From positions 620,001 through 684,000 of the forward strand of contig JBDZVA010000003.1 of the NCBI GenBank assembly GCA_040255465.1: a DNA stretch of 64,000 bases. The letters are read 5' to 3'. Shown piece after piece: positions 6,472 through 15,355 of the stretch. The notes beneath the pieces were generated by a model. The model saw nothing but the letters and a program-made list of their open reading frames with translations, was not told the DNA's origin and made no database searches. The DNA comes from UBA5793 sp040255465. GTDB lineage: Bacteria; Planctomycetota; Phycisphaerae; Phycisphaerales; UBA5793. Position 1 is the first letter of the stretch, and each line of letters starts with the position of its first letter. The position numbers and the translations under genes are program-made.

Positions 6472-8490
6472 GTGTCGCTGCTTAATCCATTCAGTGCGTT
6501 GATCCTGGCGGGCGTGGTCGTTCCGGCCCTGCTGCTGCTGTATTTTCTGAAACTGCGGCGCAAGGAGGTGTGGATCGGTTCGACGATGCTGTGGAGCAAG
6601 GTCGTCGAGGACCTGCAGGCGAACACGCCGTTCCAGCGGTTGCGGGCGTCGTGGCTGCTGTTTCTGCAGTTGTTTCTGCTGCTCGCCCTGCTGCTGGCGC
6701 TGGCGCGGCCGATCTTCGGGCTCAAGCAGGGTGAGGGCGGGCAGCGACTCATCCTGCTCGTTGATGTGAGCGCTTCGATGGGAGCGGAAGAAGCGAAGAC
6801 GGATGGAGAAGATCCGAAGACGCAAGCGGTGACGCGGCTGGCGCGTGCGAAGGCAGCGGCGGACGAGATGCTCGATCGCCTTCGACGCGGCGGCGATGAG
6901 GTGCAGGTGATGGTGGTCGCGTTCGCCACGCGGGCGCGGATTGCGCAGACGTTCACTTCCGACCTGCGGTTTGCCAGGGCGGCGATTGATTCGCTCGACG
7001 TGCTCGAAGAGCCCGGGTTGCTGGGGCCGGCGCTGCGGCTGGCGGAGACGTACGCCGGGCCCGAGCAATCGGGCAACGGGGAAGCGCCAGTGCGGACGGT
7101 GCTGCTGAGCGACGGACGGTTTGGTGATGATCAGACGCCGAGTTATGCGGGGGGTGAAGTTGAGTTTGTGTCGGTGAGTCAGCGAAGCGATGGCGCCGAC
7201 GGGGGCGCGGCTGATGTCGACAATGTGGGCATTACGTTCCTGGCAGCACGGCGGGACATTGTCGATGTGTCGCAGGTTGATGTGCTCTGCGGGCTGGCGA
7301 GCACGGCGGCGGATCTGAAGACGGTGCGCGTCGAGTTTGCGATTGACGGAAACGTGCTCGAATCGCAGGCGGTGTCATTGGAGGCGCGCGAGGCGGGACA
7401 GCCGAGTGAAGGACTGGCGCGATTGCGGTTTGTGAACCTGGCTGGCGGCGTGCTGCGGGTGACGATCGCACGGGGTGATGCGCTGGCGACGGACAACACG
7501 GTGGGACTGTTGCTCTCGCCGCCGCGCAAGGCGACGCTGCTGGTGGTGTATCCGAGCGGCGAGAGTGCTGCGGACGAGTACCTGATGAGCGTGGTGAATG
7601 AGTTGCCGCTGTATGAGGTGGAGACGTGGCCGGCGGACCGGTTCGAGACGCTGCTCAAGAGTGGTGAGGCGCTGCAGTCGAGCGATGGGCAGGCGTTCAG
7701 TGCTATCATCTTTGATCGAGTGTCGCCGAGCGCGGTGCCTGATGCGCCGACGCTGTCATTTGGCGCGCGGCCACCGGTGCCGGGCCTGAGTCTGACGCCA
7801 TCGGATGTTCCAAATCCGAGCCGGCGGATCCTGAGCTGGAGTCGGCAGAATCCGATCATGGCGAGCGTGGGTCTGGACACGATTGCGGTCGCTGACGAGC
7901 GGCGGCTGTCGCTGCCGGATAATGACAGCGAGGCGCTGGCGATCGCCGAGGGCGGGCCGATCATCGGCGTGGTCGAGCCGCGCCGGGGGCGGCGGCACAT
8001 CTTGGTGAGCTTTGATCTGCGACAGAGCAACTGGCCGCTGCACGTGAGCTTTGCCATCTTCATGCAGAACGCGGTGGACTATCTCACGCAGCGCGGCAGC
8101 GCGGATGCCGGGCAGATGATCCAGACCGGCCAGACGATGACGCTGCGCGCATCGCCGGGCGCGACGAGTGTGACACTGACGGGGCCGGATGAGCGGACGA
8201 TGCCGGTGCGGGAAGATGGGTCGGTGACCATCGGGCCGCTGGATCGCGTGGGGGTGTATGACGCAGAGGGGCTGCCGGCGGAGAACGTGCCGATCATTGC
8301 GAACCTGCTCAGCGAGGTGGAGTCGAATCTGCTGCCGGTTGAATCGGTGCGGATCGGGCACGAAGCGGCGGCGGCGCAGACGGTGGATCGATCGACGCCG
8401 CGCGAATTGTGGCCGTGGCTGGTGGCGCTGGCGCTGGGCGTGCTTGGCGTGGAGTGGGTGGTTTTTCTTTTGCGGGCGCGGTGGCGGTGA
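6472..8490 (+). CDS. BatA/vWA-domain membrane protein
   Basis: A 672-residue protein starting at GTG. Residues 1-80 form the BatA/aerotolerance N-terminal module with two membrane helices (about 8-26 and 60-78) and the family turn LKLRRKEVWIGSTMLW. A von Willebrand A domain follows with a MIDAS start DVSAS at residues 98-102, so it likely binds a divalent metal and protein partners. The long middle is extracytoplasmic and a final helix (about 648-666) precedes a short basic tail. Such proteins usually sit with a MoxR ATPase and a DUF58 protein; none is adjacent here. The exact role is unknown. Confidence 0.85.
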   Translation: MSLLNPFSALILAGVVVPALLLLYFLKLRRKEVWIGSTMLWSKVVEDLQANTPFQRLRASWLLFLQLFLLLALLLALARPIFGLKQGEGGQRLILLVDVSASMGAEEAKTDGEDPKTQAVTRLARAKAAADEMLDRLRRGGDEVQVMVVAFATRARIAQTFTSDLRFARAAIDSLDVLEEPGLLGPALRLAETYAGPEQSGNGEAPVRTVLLSDGRFGDDQTPSYAGGEVEFVSVSQRSDGADGGAADVDNVGITFLAARRDIVDVSQVDVLCGLASTAADLKTVRVEFAIDGNVLESQAVSLEAREAGQPSEGLARLRFVNLAGGVLRVTIARGDALATDNTVGLLLSPPRKATLLVVYPSGESAADEYLMSVVNELPLYEVETWPADRFETLLKSGEALQSSDGQAFSAIIFDRVSPSAVPDAPTLSFGARPPVPGLSLTPSDVPNPSRRILSWSRQNPIMASVGLDTIAVADERRLSLPDNDSEALAIAEGGPIIGVVEPRRGRRHILVSFDLRQSNWPLHVSFAIFMQNAVDYLTQRGSADAGQMIQTGQTMTLRASPGATSVTLTGPDERTMPVREDGSVTIGPLDRVGVYDAEGLPAENVPIIANLLSEVESNLLPVESVRIGHEAAAAQTVDRSTPRELWPWLVALALGVLGVEWVVFLLRARWR

Positions 8491-8523
8491 TTCGCGACGC
8501 TTCGCAGAGCCTGCGCATCGCGG

Positions 8524-9333
8524 CTAAACACGCCCCAGGCGCTGCTGCCACTCGCGGAGGCGCGCGTGGTCGGTGAGATCGAAGTGAAGCGGGGTGATGG
8601 TGATGTTGCCGGCGAGCATGGCTTGCACGTCGCTGCCGGTGGTGGTGTGCTGGAAGGCCATGCCGTCGCCGACGCACCAGTAGTAGATCTGACCATTGGG
8701 ACTGACGCGGCGTTCGTAGCGGTCGGTCATGCCGGCGAGGTTCATCGGGACGATCTTGATCGGCGGCAACTGGCCATCGCTGGTGGTCGAGGGGATGTTG
8801 ATGTTGAGCACTGAACCGGGCTGGAGCGGGCCGTGCTCGAGGCAGCGCTGTATTGCCTCGCGCGCGTGGCGGGCGGCGACATCCCAGCGGACCTTTTCAA
8901 ACGCGCGGCGGTTGAGTTCGCTCTCGACATAGAGGCTCACGGCGATTGAGGGCAGGCCGAGGAATGCGGCTTCGATCGCGGCCCCCACTGTTCCCGAGTA
9001 GATCACGTGGATGCCGACGTTGCAGCCCATGTTCATGCCCGAGACGACGAGGTCGGGGCGCGGATGCTCCGGATGATGTTCGGGCCAGACGTTTTCGATG
9101 GCGAGTTTGACGCAGTCGGCGGGCCGGCCGTCGATGGCGAAGCCGGTCATGCGTTCGTTGATGCGCATCTGGCGGGCCATGAGCGGGACGTTAAAGGTCA
9201 CGCTGTGGCTGGTGGCGGACTGCACTTCGAGCGGGGCGACGGTGAAGACTTCGCCGAGGTTGAGCAGTTCGCTGTGGAGGGCTTCGATACCCGGGGCGCG
9301 AAGGCCGTCGTCGTTGGTGAGGAGAATGCGCAT
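8524..9333 (-). CDS. surE: 5'/3'-nucleotidase SurE
   Basis: Survival protein SurE, a metal-dependent phosphatase that removes phosphate from nucleoside monophosphates in stationary phase. The N-terminus MRILLTNDDGLRAPGI holds the paired Asp metal ligands (residues 8-9). The SGMNMGCN segment with the following YSGTVGAA is the second signature. At 269 residues it is the usual length. It is convergent with the vWA gene and divergent from ridA. There is no strong Shine-Dalgarno at the ATG, which is nonetheless fixed by the conserved N-terminus. Confidence 0.95.
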   Translation of the reverse strand: MRILLTNDDGLRAPGIEALHSELLNLGEVFTVAPLEVQSATSHSVTFNVPLMARQMRINERMTGFAIDGRPADCVKLAIENVWPEHHPEHPRPDLVVSGMNMGCNVGIHVIYSGTVGAAIEAAFLGLPSIAVSLYVESELNRRAFEKVRWDVAARHAREAIQRCLEHGPLQPGSVLNINIPSTTSDGQLPPIKIVPMNLAGMTDRYERRVSPNGQIYYWCVGDGMAFQHTTTGSDVQAMLAGNITITPLHFDLTDHARLREWQQRLGRV

Positions 9334-9458
9334 GAGCAGTGATTCTAGCGCGATGCGAACTTGGCCCTGTTTGATTCCGATGTGGCGGCAGCGCGGCTTG
9401 GCGCGCTATCGTGTCGCGCGACTTGACACCCACTTTCGGCCCTGCAATGGAGGACCGC

Positions 9459-9923
9459 ATGTCTGTCTACAAACGTCTGGCTGAACTCGGCCTTGAACTG
9501 CCGCCGGCGCCCAAGCCCGTGGCGGCGTACATCCCGTGGGTTCGCACGGGGAATCTGGTGTACACCAGCGGGCAGGTGCCCCTCGTGAACGGCAAGGCGC
9601 TGTGCGTGGGTGTCGTGCCAACCGAGGTGCCGCCGGACAAGGCGCAGGCGGCGGCGAGGCTGTGTGCGCTGAACATGCTGGCGGTGCTGCACGCGGCGAC
9701 GGATGAGGATCTGGACCGGGTGACCCGGGTTGTTCGGCTGGGGGTCTTTGTCGCGTCGAGCCCGGAGTTTGGCGGGCAGCCCCAGGTGGCCAACGGGGCG
9801 AGCGAGCTGATGGTGGCGGTGTTCGGCGAGGCAATCGGGCGGCATGCCCGGTCGGCGGTGGGGTGCAGCAGTCTGCCGCTGAATGTGCCCGTGGAACTGG
9901 AAGGCGTTTTTGAGATTCGGTGA
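9459..9923 (+). CDS. RidA family (YjgF/UK114) protein
   Basis: A 154-residue RidA-family protein. Proteins of this family hydrolyse reactive enamine/imine intermediates made by PLP enzymes, and some have other ligands. I start at ATG 9459 because GGAGG lies 5 bases upstream; an in-frame ATG at 9411 lacks a site. The segment GNLVYTSGQVPL and the end SSLPLNVPVELEGVFEI match the longer RidA subgroup of about 150 residues. The usual imine-binding Arg is not confidently placed in this subgroup. It may act on products of the aminotransferase encoded 2 kb downstream, but that is only suggestive. Confidence 0.88.
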   Translation: MSVYKRLAELGLELPPAPKPVAAYIPWVRTGNLVYTSGQVPLVNGKALCVGVVPTEVPPDKAQAAARLCALNMLAVLHAATDEDLDRVTRVVRLGVFVASSPEFGGQPQVANGASELMVAVFGEAIGRHARSAVGCSSLPLNVPVELEGVFEIR

Positions 9924-9961
9924 GGCCGCCAAGGGGCTTTGCTGAATTGCCCGAATCGACG

Positions 9962-9989
9962 TTGCCAGCGCCGCACAGGCGTTTACAAT
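9962..9989 (+). promoter_or_regulatory. Sigma-70-type promoter of the ferredoxin gene
   Basis: TTGCCA (9962-9967), 16-base spacer, TACAAT (9984-9989). Transcription would start near 9996, giving a 76-base leader before the ferredoxin ATG. Confidence 0.55.
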
Positions 9990-10071
9990 GGCGCGACCCT
10001 GAACGAACCGGCCGCGGCTCAGTCTGTCCGAGGCCACTCCCAGAGCCCATGAACCGCGGAGAGAGCATCCC

Positions 10072-10407
10072 ATGACTCATATCGTCGCCGAGCCCTGCAT
10101 CAAGTGCAAGTACACCGACTGCGTCGACGTCTGCCCCGTTGACTGCTTCCACGAAGGGGCGAACTTCCTCGTGATCGATCCGGATGTGTGCATCGACTGC
10201 GGCCTGTGCGTGCCTGAGTGTCCGACGCAGGCGATCTTCCCGGAAGAAGACCTGCCCGAGAAGTGGGCGGAGTACGTGGAGATCAACGCGCGGCTGACGC
10301 CGGACTGGCCGGAGATCACCGCCAAGAAGGATCCGCTGCCCGAGGCGGAAGAGTACAAGAACGTCGAGAGCAAGCGCAGCATGCTCGATGAGAGCGCCGG
10401 CGGCTGA
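10072..10407 (+). CDS. fdxA: Seven-iron ferredoxin
   Basis: A 111-residue soluble electron carrier with one [3Fe-4S] and one [4Fe-4S] cluster, closely resembling Azotobacter FdI. The Cys pattern is complete: Cys9, Cys17 and Cys50 would bind the 3Fe cluster; Cys21, Cys40, Cys43 and Cys46 the 4Fe cluster; Cys12 and Cys25 are the extra ones as in FdI. The C-terminal extension WPEITAKKDPLPEAEEY is the FdI-type tail. It stands alone with its own promoter and terminator, so a general low-potential donor role is likely. Confidence 0.95.
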   Translation: MTHIVAEPCIKCKYTDCVDVCPVDCFHEGANFLVIDPDVCIDCGLCVPECPTQAIFPEEDLPEKWAEYVEINARLTPDWPEITAKKDPLPEAEEYKNVESKRSMLDESAGG

Positions 10408-10440
10408 GTCGGGCGAGATTGATTGAGGCATATCAAGCAC

Positions 10441-10469
10441 GAAGCCCATGTTCAATGAACATGGGCTTC
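10441..10469. terminator. Perfect 13-bp hairpin between convergent genes
   Basis: Stem GAAGCCCATGTTC (10441-10453), loop AAT, complementary arm 10457-10469, followed on the plus strand by GGACGTTTTC. It sits midway between the convergent ferredoxin and GAPDH genes and may serve both. Confidence 0.8.
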
Positions 10470-10509
10470 GGACGTTTTCGCTGTCGTGTCAATCGAAGAC
10501 CATCGGCGC

Positions 10510-11532
10510 TTACTTGATGCCGTCCTTGGCCGCCATGTACTTGATCATGTCGATGAGGCGGTTGCAGTAGCCGACTTCGTTGTCGTACCAGGAGACGATC
10601 TTGAAGAAGCGGTCGTTGAGTTCGATGCCGGCGCCGGCGTCGAAGATGGAGGAGCGCGGGTCGCCGATGAAATCGCTCGAGACGACTTCTTCTTCGGTGT
10701 AGCCGAGCACGCCCTTCATCGAGCCCTCGGCGGCTTCCTTCATCGCGGCGTTGATTGCGGCCAGCGAAGTGGACTTGCTCGTGCGGAAGGTGAGATCGAC
10801 GGCGGAGACGTCAGCGGTGGGCACGCGGAAACTCATGCCCGTCAGTTTGCCCTTGAGCGACGGGATGCAGAGCGTGACGGCCTTGGCGGCGCCGGTGCTG
10901 GCGGGGATGATGTTCATGTAGGCGTTGCGTCCGCCGCGCCAGTCCTTCTTGCTCGGTCCATCCTGGGTGGGCTGGGTCGCGGTGACCGCGTGGATCGTGG
11001 TCATCAGGCCTTCTTCGAGGCCGAAGACATCTTCGATCACCTTGGCCACCGGTGCAAGACAGTTGGTCGTGCACGATGCGTTGGAGATGATCTTGTCCTT
11101 GGCGGCGTCGTAGGTCTCGTGATTGACCTTGTACGCAAGCGTTTTGACCTTGTCGGTTGACTTGGTCGGTGCGGAGATGATGACGCGCTTGGCGCCGCCG
11201 GCAAGATGCTTGCCGGCCCCCTCGGCGTCGGTGAAGAGCCCGGTACTCTCTACGACGTAATCGCAGTTCACGCTGGCCCATGGCAGGTTGGCCGGATCGC
11301 GCTCGGCGAAGCACTTGGTCACTTTGCCGTTGACGGTGAACTGGCCTTCGCCGGCGTGGACGGTGCCGTCGAAGCGGCCGTGCACGGTATCGTGACGCAG
11401 CAGGTATGAGAGGCTGTCGGAGGGGACGAGGTCGTTAATCGCGACGAACTCGATGCCGCCATGTCGCAACCCGGCCCGGAACATGAGCCGACCGATGCGA
11501 CCGAACCCGTTGATGCCGACGCGAATGGCCAT
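10510..11532 (-). CDS. gap: Glyceraldehyde-3-phosphate dehydrogenase, type I
   Basis: Glycolytic NAD(P)-dependent GAPDH of 340 residues. I start at ATG 11532, where the Rossmann motif AIRVGINGFGRIGR begins and GGAGG lies 7 bases upstream, not at an upstream in-frame ATG. The catalytic centre SNASCTTNC has Cys154. The segment TATQPTQDGPSKKDWRGGRN and the substrate-binding ASTGAAKAV are intact. It is monocistronic, with a clear promoter about 100 bases upstream and the shared hairpin downstream. Confidence 0.97.
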   Translation of the reverse strand: MAIRVGINGFGRIGRLMFRAGLRHGGIEFVAINDLVPSDSLSYLLRHDTVHGRFDGTVHAGEGQFTVNGKVTKCFAERDPANLPWASVNCDYVVESTGLFTDAEGAGKHLAGGAKRVIISAPTKSTDKVKTLAYKVNHETYDAAKDKIISNASCTTNCLAPVAKVIEDVFGLEEGLMTTIHAVTATQPTQDGPSKKDWRGGRNAYMNIIPASTGAAKAVTLCIPSLKGKLTGMSFRVPTADVSAVDLTFRTSKSTSLAAINAAMKEAAEGSMKGVLGYTEEEVVSSDFIGDPRSSIFDAGAGIELNDRFFKIVSWYDNEVGYCNRLIDMIKYMAAKDGIK

Positions 11533-11637
11533 ATCCCAACCTCCGATCGAGTGCAGAAACCTTGTGAACGGCCGGCGTGAAAACACCGCGCTCGCCTCGG
11601 CGCGCCGGGCCTGAAGACAACAGTAGGCGAGAGAACA

Positions 11638-11666
11638 AACGTAACGGCGCAGCGGCAAAGCGTCAA
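11638..11666 (-). promoter_or_regulatory. Sigma-70-type promoter of gap
   Basis: On the minus strand TTGACG (plus 11661-11666), 17-base spacer, TACGTT (plus 11638-11643). Transcription would start near 11631, leaving a leader of about 98 bases before the gap start codon. Confidence 0.6.
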
Positions 11667-11746
11667 TACGGGACTCTGCCGGATATCCGCCCTCCGGGAT
11701 GATGTTCCCCCTTGTGCCGCATTCGACCCCGGCATACGCTCAGGCC

Positions 11747-12967
11747 ATGCAACTTTCCGCGCGAGTCAACCGGCTCAAGCCCTCGAGCACCCTGGCCGTC
11801 AGCGCCCTGGCCAAGGAGATGACCCAGCGCGGCATCGACGTGATCGGCTTCGGGGCCGGCGAGCCGGATTTCACCACCCCTGCTCACATCCGCGACACAG
11901 CCAAACACGCTCTGGACCAGGGTTTGACGCACTATTCGCCCGTGCCCGGCGAGCCGGCGGCCCGAGCGGCGGTGGCGCGCAAACTCATCCGCGACAACCA
12001 CCTCGGGCATATGACGGCTGAGAACGTCATTATCTCGGCGGGGGGAAAGCACTCGTTTTACCTGCTTACCCATGCGCTCTTTGACCCCGCGTGCGGTCTG
12101 GAGATGATCCTGCCCACGCCCGCCTGGGTCAGTTACCGGCCGATTGCTGAGATGGCCGGAGCGACGGTGGTCGAAGTTCGCACGGGCGTCGAGGACGACT
12201 TCAAGATGACGCCGGCCCAGCTCAAGGCCGCGCTCACGCCGCGCACGCGTCTGCTGCTCATCAACTCGCCGAGCAATCCGTGCGGCACGATGTACTCGCC
12301 TGAGGAACTCAAGGCGCTGGCGGCGGTGATTACCGAGCACAACGCGGCGGGCGGACAGGTCGTCGTCGCCGGGGACGACATCTACGAGAAGATCGTCTAC
12401 GCCGAGCCGGCCTTCGCCACGATCGGGCAGTTTCTCGATCCGAAGTGGTCCGTGACGCTCAACGGGTTGAGCAAGGCGTACGCCATGACGGGGTGGCGCA
12501 TCGGCTACGCGGCGGGCCCGGTCGACCTGGTGAAGGCGATGACCAAACTGCAGGGACAGATGATCACGTGCATCGCCGCGTTCTGCTTTCCGGCGATCGT
12601 CGAAGCGCTGGAAAACGGGGAGACGGATGTCGCCGAGATGAAAGAGCATTACCGGCGACGGGCGGCGCTCATGCATCAGCACGTGAGCAGCTGGCCCGGC
12701 GTGCGCTGCCCGAAGCCGACGGGCGCGTTCTACCTCTTCCCGGATATTTCAGCGTGGTTCGGCCGGACAACGACTGCGGGAACGACACTGCGGACGAGCC
12801 TCGACGTCGCGACGGCATTGATCAACGAAGCCCATGTTGCGGTCGTGCCCGGCGACGAGTTCGGCGGCTGCGGGCCGAATCACATCCGGCTGAGTTTCGC
12901 GTGCTCGACGCAGCAGATCGAAGAAGGCATGAAGCGGATGGGCGCGTTCGTCGGCGCGTTGAGTTGA
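11747..12967 (+). CDS. Class I PLP-dependent aminotransferase (aspartate aminotransferase-like)
   Basis: A 406-residue aminotransferase, fold type I, subgroup Ib-like. Motifs: GAGEPDFTTP near the start, the NSPSNPCG loop (Asn177), GDDIYEK with Asp and Tyr contacting PLP, the Schiff-base Lys243 in NGLSKAYAMTGWR, and a C-terminal Arg in NHIRLSF that binds the substrate carboxylate. Aspartate or aromatic substrates both fit. I start at ATG 11747, in front of the conserved N-terminus; a start at 11699 has no better site. It is divergent from gap. Confidence 0.92.
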   Translation: MQLSARVNRLKPSSTLAVSALAKEMTQRGIDVIGFGAGEPDFTTPAHIRDTAKHALDQGLTHYSPVPGEPAARAAVARKLIRDNHLGHMTAENVIISAGGKHSFYLLTHALFDPACGLEMILPTPAWVSYRPIAEMAGATVVEVRTGVEDDFKMTPAQLKAALTPRTRLLLINSPSNPCGTMYSPEELKALAAVITEHNAAGGQVVVAGDDIYEKIVYAEPAFATIGQFLDPKWSVTLNGLSKAYAMTGWRIGYAAGPVDLVKAMTKLQGQMITCIAAFCFPAIVEALENGETDVAEMKEHYRRRAALMHQHVSSWPGVRCPKPTGAFYLFPDISAWFGRTTTAGTTLRTSLDVATALINEAHVAVVPGDEFGGCGPNHIRLSFACSTQQIEEGMKRMGAFVGALS

Positions 12968-13102
12968 GAACCGCACGACCTGCCGGCCATTTGTTGCGCC
13001 CCTCGACGCCATGCCTGCGTCCTGTCTTGTAGACTGTGCTCGTTGGACCTCGCTCCTGCCGGGGCCGACCTGTTGCGTCTGGTTGGCGGAAAGGAGGAAT
13101 CC

Positions 13103-13693
13103 GTGAAGAAGTGGCTGCTGCTCAGTGTCGGCATCGTGATTCTGATGGCGATCGCGGTGGTGCTGGTCGTGCGGGCGTTCATCCCCACACCGATTCCCGA
13201 AGTCCCCACCATCGCCGACTGCCCGCTGGCGATCCACATCAACGAAATCGACCTGTCGACATCGGGGCTGATTCTGGTGAGCCTCGACAACCTGACGCGC
13301 GAGGACATCTCGATTGATGTCTCAGCGTTCGGCGCCGCGGTTTCGAAGTCGCTGCGTTTGTTTGACCCGACGGGCAATGAATGGAAATGGGTCGACTCGA
13401 AAGGCCGCACCGGCGACCCGGTGAGCGCGGACAATGCGTGGCAATGGTCCGGCCGCTGGGGACAGGCTGGGCGGATCACCATCGAGGCAGGCCGCACGGA
13501 AAACTTCACCCTCATGGTCAACCCGGATTACGGCCTGACCGCAGTCGAATGGATGGCGCGGATGCGCGGCGCTCCGGACCGGCTGCTGTACGTGATCGAC
13601 TGCCGCGTCTCGACCGGCGCCTCCTCTGCCGACTCGCCTGACGCGATCCGCGTCACCGCCAGCGGCGAGGCTGCGTACAAGCCGCGACCGTAG
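13103..13693 (+). CDS. Membrane-anchored protein, unknown function
   Basis: A 196-residue protein beginning at GTG 13103, fixed by a strong AAGGAGG six bases upstream. It has one N-terminal membrane helix (about residues 5-25) and then an extracytoplasmic beta-rich domain containing LDNLTREDISIDVSAF and NEWKWVDSKG. I do not recognise the family. It lies 66 bases before prfB and may be co-transcribed with it. The secreted domain looks like an immunoglobulin-type beta sandwich, but this is only an impression. Confidence 0.75.
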   Translation: MKKWLLLSVGIVILMAIAVVLVVRAFIPTPIPEVPTIADCPLAIHINEIDLSTSGLILVSLDNLTREDISIDVSAFGAAVSKSLRLFDPTGNEWKWVDSKGRTGDPVSADNAWQWSGRWGQAGRITIEAGRTENFTLMVNPDYGLTAVEWMARMRGAPDRLLYVIDCRVSTGASSADSPDAIRVTASGEAAYKPRP

Positions 13694-13759
13694 GTCGGCG
13701 GGACTGGATTCTCCGATGCCGCGATCTCTGCCGTTGCCCGGCACCGCCTATGATGGGGC

Positions 13760-14867
13760 ATGCATTTTGACTCGCACCAATCCATCATCGACGACCTCGA
13801 GGCGCGGATTTTAACGATCCGCGACTCTCTTTGACGTCGACTCCAAACTCAAGCGCATCGGTGAACTCGAAGCCATCATGGGCGGCGGGGACTTCTGGTC
13901 CAGCCAGACGGCGGCGCAGAAAACCGTAGCCGAACTCAAGGTTCTCAAAGCCCAGATTGACCCGATGCTCCGGGTCCAGCACGACTTCGACGAAGCCCGT
14001 GTCACCTATGAGCTGGCCCGCGAAGCCGAGGACAAGGAACTGCTCGCGGAGGCGGACGAGTCGCTGTTCAGCCTCCAGCAGCGGATGGACAAGGTCGAGT
14101 TGCAGTCGCTCCTGTCGGGGCCGCACGACCACCGCAACTGCTTTTTCACGATCCACGCCGGCGACGGAGGCACGGAGGCCAACGACTGGTCCGAAATGCT
14201 CATGCGTATGTACATCTACTACTTTGAGCAGATGGGCTGGAAGGTGGAAGAACTCGAGAAGAGCTACGGCACGGAAGTCGGCATTGACTCGGTCACGTTC
14301 CACGTCAAGGGCCCGTTCGCCTTCGGCTATCTCAAGTGCGAGCGGGGAGCCCACCGGCTGGCGCGGGTCTCGCCCTTCAACGCCCAGGGTAAGCGGCAGA
14401 CGAGTTTCGCCACCGTGGATGTGACACCCGAGATCGAGGAAGTCGATCTGCACATCCCCGACAATGAACTGGAGATCACCACCTTTGCCCGGTCGAGCGG
14501 CCCGGGCGGGCAGAACGTCAACAAGGTGGCGTCAGCGGTGCGGATTGTCCATAAGCCGACCGGGATCATGGTCGTGGCGTCGTCGTACCGCGAGCAGCCG
14601 CAGAACCGGCGCCAGGCGATGGAGCAGCTCACGGCCAAGCTCCAGCAGATCGCCGACGAGAAGCGGGAGCAGGAACTGGCGGCCGCATCGGGCGGCAAGG
14701 TCGACCGCGGCTGGGGCACGCAGATCCGCTCGTACGTGATCTACGACAACCGGGTGAAGGACCATCGCACGGGCTACGAGGTGATGAACCCGCAGCGGGT
14801 GCTCGACGGCGACCTGCAGGGGTTCATTGACGCGGAACTCCAGCGGCGGCGTGCCGCGCAGAATTGA
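13760..14867 (+). CDS. prfB: Peptide chain release factor 2, made by +1 programmed frameshift
   Basis: RF2 ends translation at UGA and UAA. The first 24 codons (ATG at 13760) stop at an in-frame TGA at 13832. Slipping +1 at CTT-TGA-C continues into the main frame from 13833 and yields about 368 residues. After the shift the protein has the SPF stop-recognition tripeptide (residues 204-206, in RVSPFNAQGK) and the GGQ hydrolysis motif (249-251, SGPGGQNVNK), positions almost identical to E. coli RF2. Annotation that begins at the later ATG (13878) would lose the N-terminal domain start. The frameshift allows RF2 to control its own level. Confidence 0.95.
13803..13835 (+). promoter_or_regulatory. 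RF2 autoregulatory frameshift site with upstream hairpin
   Basis: Slippery CTTTGAC at 13829-13835. The usual AGGGGG element just upstream is absent. In its place a 7-bp hairpin CGCGGAT/ATCCGCG (13803-13809 with 13817-13823, loop of 7) ends 5 bases before CTT. Confidence 0.75.
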
Positions 14868-15355
14868 GCGGGACGAGAGACGCGATCACGCGCTTTCTGA
14901 CCCGCGCCCCGGGAGTCCGCAGGTCGGCTGAAACCCGAGCGGACCACTCGCACAGAGCGCCTCGACCGACGTTTTGTGACCACGATCCGGAATCATTTCA
15001 ACAGAAATTCCAGAAAACCGGAAATAAAGCCAAAAACAACTTGCAAGTTACGCTGCATCCAGTAATATAAGGCGCATGGACGTAGCGAACTCACGCTCGC
15101 TGCGCCGCCATCGAAGGGGGTCTTTGCTGGTCTTCTGAGCCACGATTTTCTGCGTCGCATTCTGATTCAGAATCGATGAACCGCGGAGGCTTTGCTTCGC
15201 GCCTGGTGTGGTTTCGGTTTAGACATCCCCCTGTCGTTCTCTTGGCGCCTTCGTCGAAAGACCAAGGTCTGCCGTTGCCTCGATCCGGATCAATCCTCAG
15301 TCACGGTGTTCGTGCCTGATCCGGCAAGTCGCCTGGCAGAAAAAGGAGAATGACG
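14868..15355 (+). other. 488-base intergenic region before the secreted-protein pair
   Basis: No gene. An AT-richer island at 14990-15075 stands out and contains TTGCAA (15041-15046), 16 bases and TAATAT (15063-15068), a possible weak promoter that would give a leader of about 280 bases. The Shine-Dalgarno of the next gene is at 15345-15348. No T-rich terminator for prfB is evident. Confidence 0.4.

Noticed and set aside
9423..9428. TTGACA upstream of ridA as a -35 box
   Set aside because: A -10 box at the correct distance would fall on the ribosome site and reads AATGGA.
13878..14867. RF2 starting at ATG 13878
   Set aside because: The preceding in-frame sequence plus the CTTTGAC shift site and upstream codons match the RF2 N-terminus, so the gene begins at 13760.
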